NCBI GenBank assembly: GCA_023390395.1
Contig: JAEWCY010000143.1
Span: 1-8,029 of the forward strand
Source: Pseudomonadota bacterium
Lineage (GTDB): Bacteria; Desulfobacterota; Desulfovibrionia; Desulfovibrionales; Desulfovibrionaceae
Length of the DNA: 8,029 nt
Direction: 5' to 3'
A program made the position numbers and the translations under genes. This document shows positions 6,044 through 8,029 of this stretch, piece by piece. The notes under the pieces were generated by a model. The model searched no databases, was not told the origin of the DNA, and was given only the letters and a program-made list of their open reading frames with translations. The stretch's first letter is position 1. Each line of letters begins with the position of its first letter.

Positions 6044-7275
6044 TAGACCTTCACCTTGACGATGCGCAGCATGAGCGAAAGCCCCACGACTTCCATGAGG
6101 GCCATGCCGAGGAGCATGAGCCAGCCGCCGAAGGTGGTGAAGAAAAGCGAAATGGATTTGGGGTCGAGCTGGTAGAGGACGACGCCGAGCACCACCGGCA
6201 GGGCGGCCAGGAAATAGGCCTGGGTCTCGCCTTCGGCGGTCATGGCCCGGATCTTCTTCATGACCCGCTTGCGCTCCTGGATGGTCGCGGCCAGGGTGTC
6301 GAAGATCTCCGTCAGGTTGCCGCCGGTCTCCCGCAGGATGACGACGGAATTGGCGAAGATGCGGGAATCGGGCGAATCCACCCGCTCGGCCAGGTGCTTG
6401 AGGGCGTCGCTTAGGTCCGCGCCCAGGCGGTGCTCCTTGAGCAGCAGCCCGAACTCCTGGGACAGGGGCGCGGGGGCTTTTTGCGCCGTGAGGTCCAGGG
6501 CCTGGAGCAGGCTGAAGCCGGCCCGCAAGGCGTTGGCCGTCATGACCAGCCCGTCGGCCAGCTGGGTCTCGAACTGCCCGGCCCGCCGCCGCCGCATGAG
6601 GCGCACGCCGAGCTCGGGCACACGCCAAGCGGCCCAGGCGAAGGCCGCCATGGTGAAAAGGCGCAGGAAAAGATGGGAGAAAAGCCCCGCCGTGGGCGGA
6701 TAAATGTCCGCCGCCGACAGCGGCAGCCGCTCCACGGCCCTGGCTCGGGACTGGGCGAAGGCCTGCTTGGCCGTCTCGCCGCGAAGGCCGTACACCGTGG
6801 CCAGGTTGGCCTGGGCCTTGGCGTAGTTGGGCGCCAGCTCCGCCGCCCTGGCGAAGGCTTTCTCGGCCAAATCGAGGTTGCCCGTGGCCAGGTAGGCCAC
6901 GCCCATCTCGTTGTGGGCCAGGGCCGAGGCCGAGGATTCGTAGCGGGCGAGCGCGGCCAGGGCGCCTTCGTAATTGCCTTCCCGGTTGAGCTGCACGGCC
7001 TGGTCGATGGCGCGGCGTTCGATCTCCGTGGCCGCCCCGGGCAGGAGGAACCCCGCGACGCCGCCAAAAAGGACCAGGACGACGACGGCCGTCCTGACCG
7101 TCCGGGCCGCAACCGGGATGAACATGTCGTCGAGGCGGGCCACCAGGGCCTGGACCTTGGCGTCCAGGGGCGAGAGCCGCCCCAGGGGGCCGGCGGCCGT
7201 CAACGCGGAGAGCCACAGCCAGAACGCGAACCAGAACAGGGCGAGAAGCAGCAGGAACAACAGCAGCAGCATCAT
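6043..7275 (-). CDS. tadB: TadB-type platform protein with an inserted TPR block (410 aa)
   Basis: This is an inner-membrane platform protein of the Tad machine, T2SF (GspF) superfamily. It has a hydrophobic N-terminal segment at 1-25, a basic stretch at 31-61, and a second membrane segment at about 62-80. Residues 83-183 form tetratricopeptide-like helices: AHNEMGVAYLATGNLDLAEK is a clear TPR unit, and the next unit starts at YAKAQANLATVYGLRGET. A third membrane segment (198-220) is followed by RRRR and the T2SF domain (about 234-345, containing RETGGNLTEIFDTLA), then two C-terminal membrane segments at 353-372 and 376-400. Ordinary TadB proteins are about 300-330 residues; the TPR block accounts for the excess. 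The start at 7275 was chosen because it overlaps the tadA stop (ATGA) and has GGAGG seven bases upstream. The frame stays open further upstream inside tadA, but that part is a shadow. The positive-inside rule would place the TPR block in the periplasm, which is inference. Calling it TadB rather than TadC rests on its position directly after tadA. Confidence 0.9.
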   Translation of the reverse strand: MMLLLLFLLLLALFWFAFWLWLSALTAAGPLGRLSPLDAKVQALVARLDDMFIPVAARTVRTAVVVLVLFGGVAGFLLPGAATEIERRAIDQAVQLNREGNYEGALAALARYESSASALAHNEMGVAYLATGNLDLAEKAFARAAELAPNYAKAQANLATVYGLRGETAKQAFAQSRARAVERLPLSAADIYPPTAGLFSHLFLRLFTMAAFAWAAWRVPELGVRLMRRRRAGQFETQLADGLVMTANALRAGFSLLQALDLTAQKAPAPLSQEFGLLLKEHRLGADLSDALKHLAERVDSPDSRIFANSVVILRETGGNLTEIFDTLAATIQERKRVMKKIRAMTAEGETQAYFLAALPVVLGVVLYQLDPKSISLFFTTFGGWLMLLGMALMEVVGLSLMLRIVKVKV

Positions 7276-8029
7276 CGCCGCGCCTCCCCCGCCCCCGTGG
7301 CGGCGGTCCAGAAGATCTCCCGCGGCACGCTCACGCCGCGGTCCTCGAAATCGGCCAGGCAGCGGGGAATGTAGCCCGTGGCCACATAGGCCCCCTGCAC
7401 CGACTGGGGCGTGGGCGCGCCCTCCTGGCGGAAGACGAAGACGTCGCCTAGGGTCACGACGTCGCCTTCCATGCCCGTCACCTCGGCCAGCTGCACCATG
7501 CGCCGCTTGCCGTCCTTGAACCGCTTGATCTGGATGATGAGGTCGATGGCCCCCACGACCTGCTCGCGGATGGTCTTCGGGGTGAGCTCGAAGCCGGCGT
7601 ACATGACCAGGGTCTCCAGGCGGCTTAAGGCCTCCCGGGCGCTGTTGGCGTGGATGGTGGTCAGCGACCCGTCGTGGCCGGTGTTCATGGCCTGGAGCAT
7701 GTCGAGCGCCTCGGCCCCGCGGCACTCGCCGACCACGATGCGGTCCGGGCGCATGCGCAGGCAGTTGCGCACCAGGTCGCGGATGGTCACCTCGCCCTTG
7801 CCCTCGATGTTGGGCGGCCGGCCTTCCAGGGTGATGACGTGGGGCTGCTGGAGCTTGAGCTCGGCCGAGTCCTCCACGGTGACGATGCGCTCGTCCACGG
7901 GAATGAACCCCGACAGGATGTTGAGCAGCGTGGTCTTGCCCGAGCCGGTGCCGCCGGAGATGAGGATGTTGAGCCGGGCCAGGACCGCGGCCTGGAGGAA
8001 GGCCTCCATCTGGGGCGACAGCGTGCCGA
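7272..8029 (-). CDS. tadA: TadA/CpaF-family secretion ATPase, C-terminal half (5' end outside window)
   Basis: This is the cytoplasmic hexameric ATPase that powers assembly of Tad/Flp pili by acting on the TadB/TadC inner-membrane platform. The frame is open to the window edge, and 251 residues are visible against roughly 450-480 in full-length relatives, so the N-terminal half is missing. The first visible residues, GTLSPQMEAFLQAAVLARLN, run into the Walker A motif GGTGSGKT (about 7932-7955). Downstream are VEDSAEL, the family signature LEGRPPNIEGKGEVTIRDL, the Walker B segment MRPDRIVVGECRG, and the His box TIHANS. The C-terminus has the usual TadA tail with a GYIP turn. There is no tetracysteine zinc motif, which separates it from GspE/PilB ATPases such as the one encoded at 2766-4499. 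An internal ATG at 8009 is not the start, because homology continues upstream of it. The stop overlaps the tadB start as ATGA. Family assignment is secure. Confidence 0.96.
   Translation of the reverse strand, partial: GTLSPQMEAFLQAAVLARLNILISGGTGSGKTTLLNILSGFIPVDERIVTVEDSAELKLQQPHVITLEGRPPNIEGKGEVTIRDLVRNCLRMRPDRIVVGECRGAEALDMLQAMNTGHDGSLTTIHANSAREALSRLETLVMYAGFELTPKTIREQVVGAIDLIIQIKRFKDGKRRMVQLAEVTGMEGDVVTLGDVFVFRQEGAPTPQSVQGAYVATGYIPRCLADFEDRGVSVPREIFWTAATGAGEARR
7283..7287 (-). promoter_or_regulatory. Ribosome-binding site for tadB
   Basis: GGAGG lies seven bases before the ATG at 7275, inside the last codons of tadA. Together with the ATGA overlap it fixes the start and points to translational coupling of tadA and tadB. 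Confidence 0.75.

Noticed and set aside
7276..7725. A 150-codon upstream extension of the TadB frame into tadA
   Set aside because: The translation is G/R/P/H-rich shadow sequence in another frame of tadA. The ATG at 7275 has a ribosome-binding site and opens directly into a hydrophobic segment.

Overview
The window is a single, tightly packed, high-GC (roughly 70%) operon segment with eight genes, all on the minus strand, so the biology reads from right (8029) to left (1). It is part of a Tad/Flp-type (type IVc) pilus or related secretion locus from a Gram-negative bacterium. The base composition, a redox-dead thioredoxin-like lipoprotein, and FHA and TPR modules mixed into a Tad locus would fit a deltaproteobacterium such as a Desulfovibrio/Solidesulfovibrio relative. 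That taxonomic guess is inference only.

In transcription order the genes are: (1) the C-terminal half of a TadA/CpaF secretion ATPase (8029-7272, cut by the window edge); (2) a TadB-type platform protein with an extra TPR block inserted between membrane segments (7275-6043); (3) an exported, low-complexity protein built of about seventeen 11-residue repeats (6032-5112); (4) a lipoprotein with a thioredoxin fold whose CxxC motif is lost (5040-4525); (5) a second ATPase, of the GspE/PilB type with a tetracysteine zinc site (4499-2766); (6) a TadC platform protein (2750-1863); (7) a two-pass membrane protein with a cytoplasmic FHA domain, a Cache-like periplasmic sensor, a HAMP-like segment and a possible PAS-like tail (1826-384); (8) the N-terminal 129 residues of a second FHA protein (387-1, cut by the window edge).

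Gaps between genes are at most 71 bases. Two junctions overlap as ATGA (7275-7272 and 387-384), and two ribosome-binding sites overlap the preceding stop codon. No terminator or convincing promoter is visible, and the operon continues past both edges. Genes 1, 2 and 6 are the ATPase and inner-membrane platform of a Tad machine. In ordinary Tad loci tadB and tadC are usually adjacent. Here they are separated by a three-gene cassette encoding the repeat protein, the thioredoxin-like lipoprotein and a second ATPase of another subfamily. The two FHA genes suggest phosphothreonine-dependent control of assembly.

The most unusual points are the two ATPase types in one operon, the TPR insertion in TadB (predicted periplasmic), and the hendecad-repeat protein with its charge gradient.
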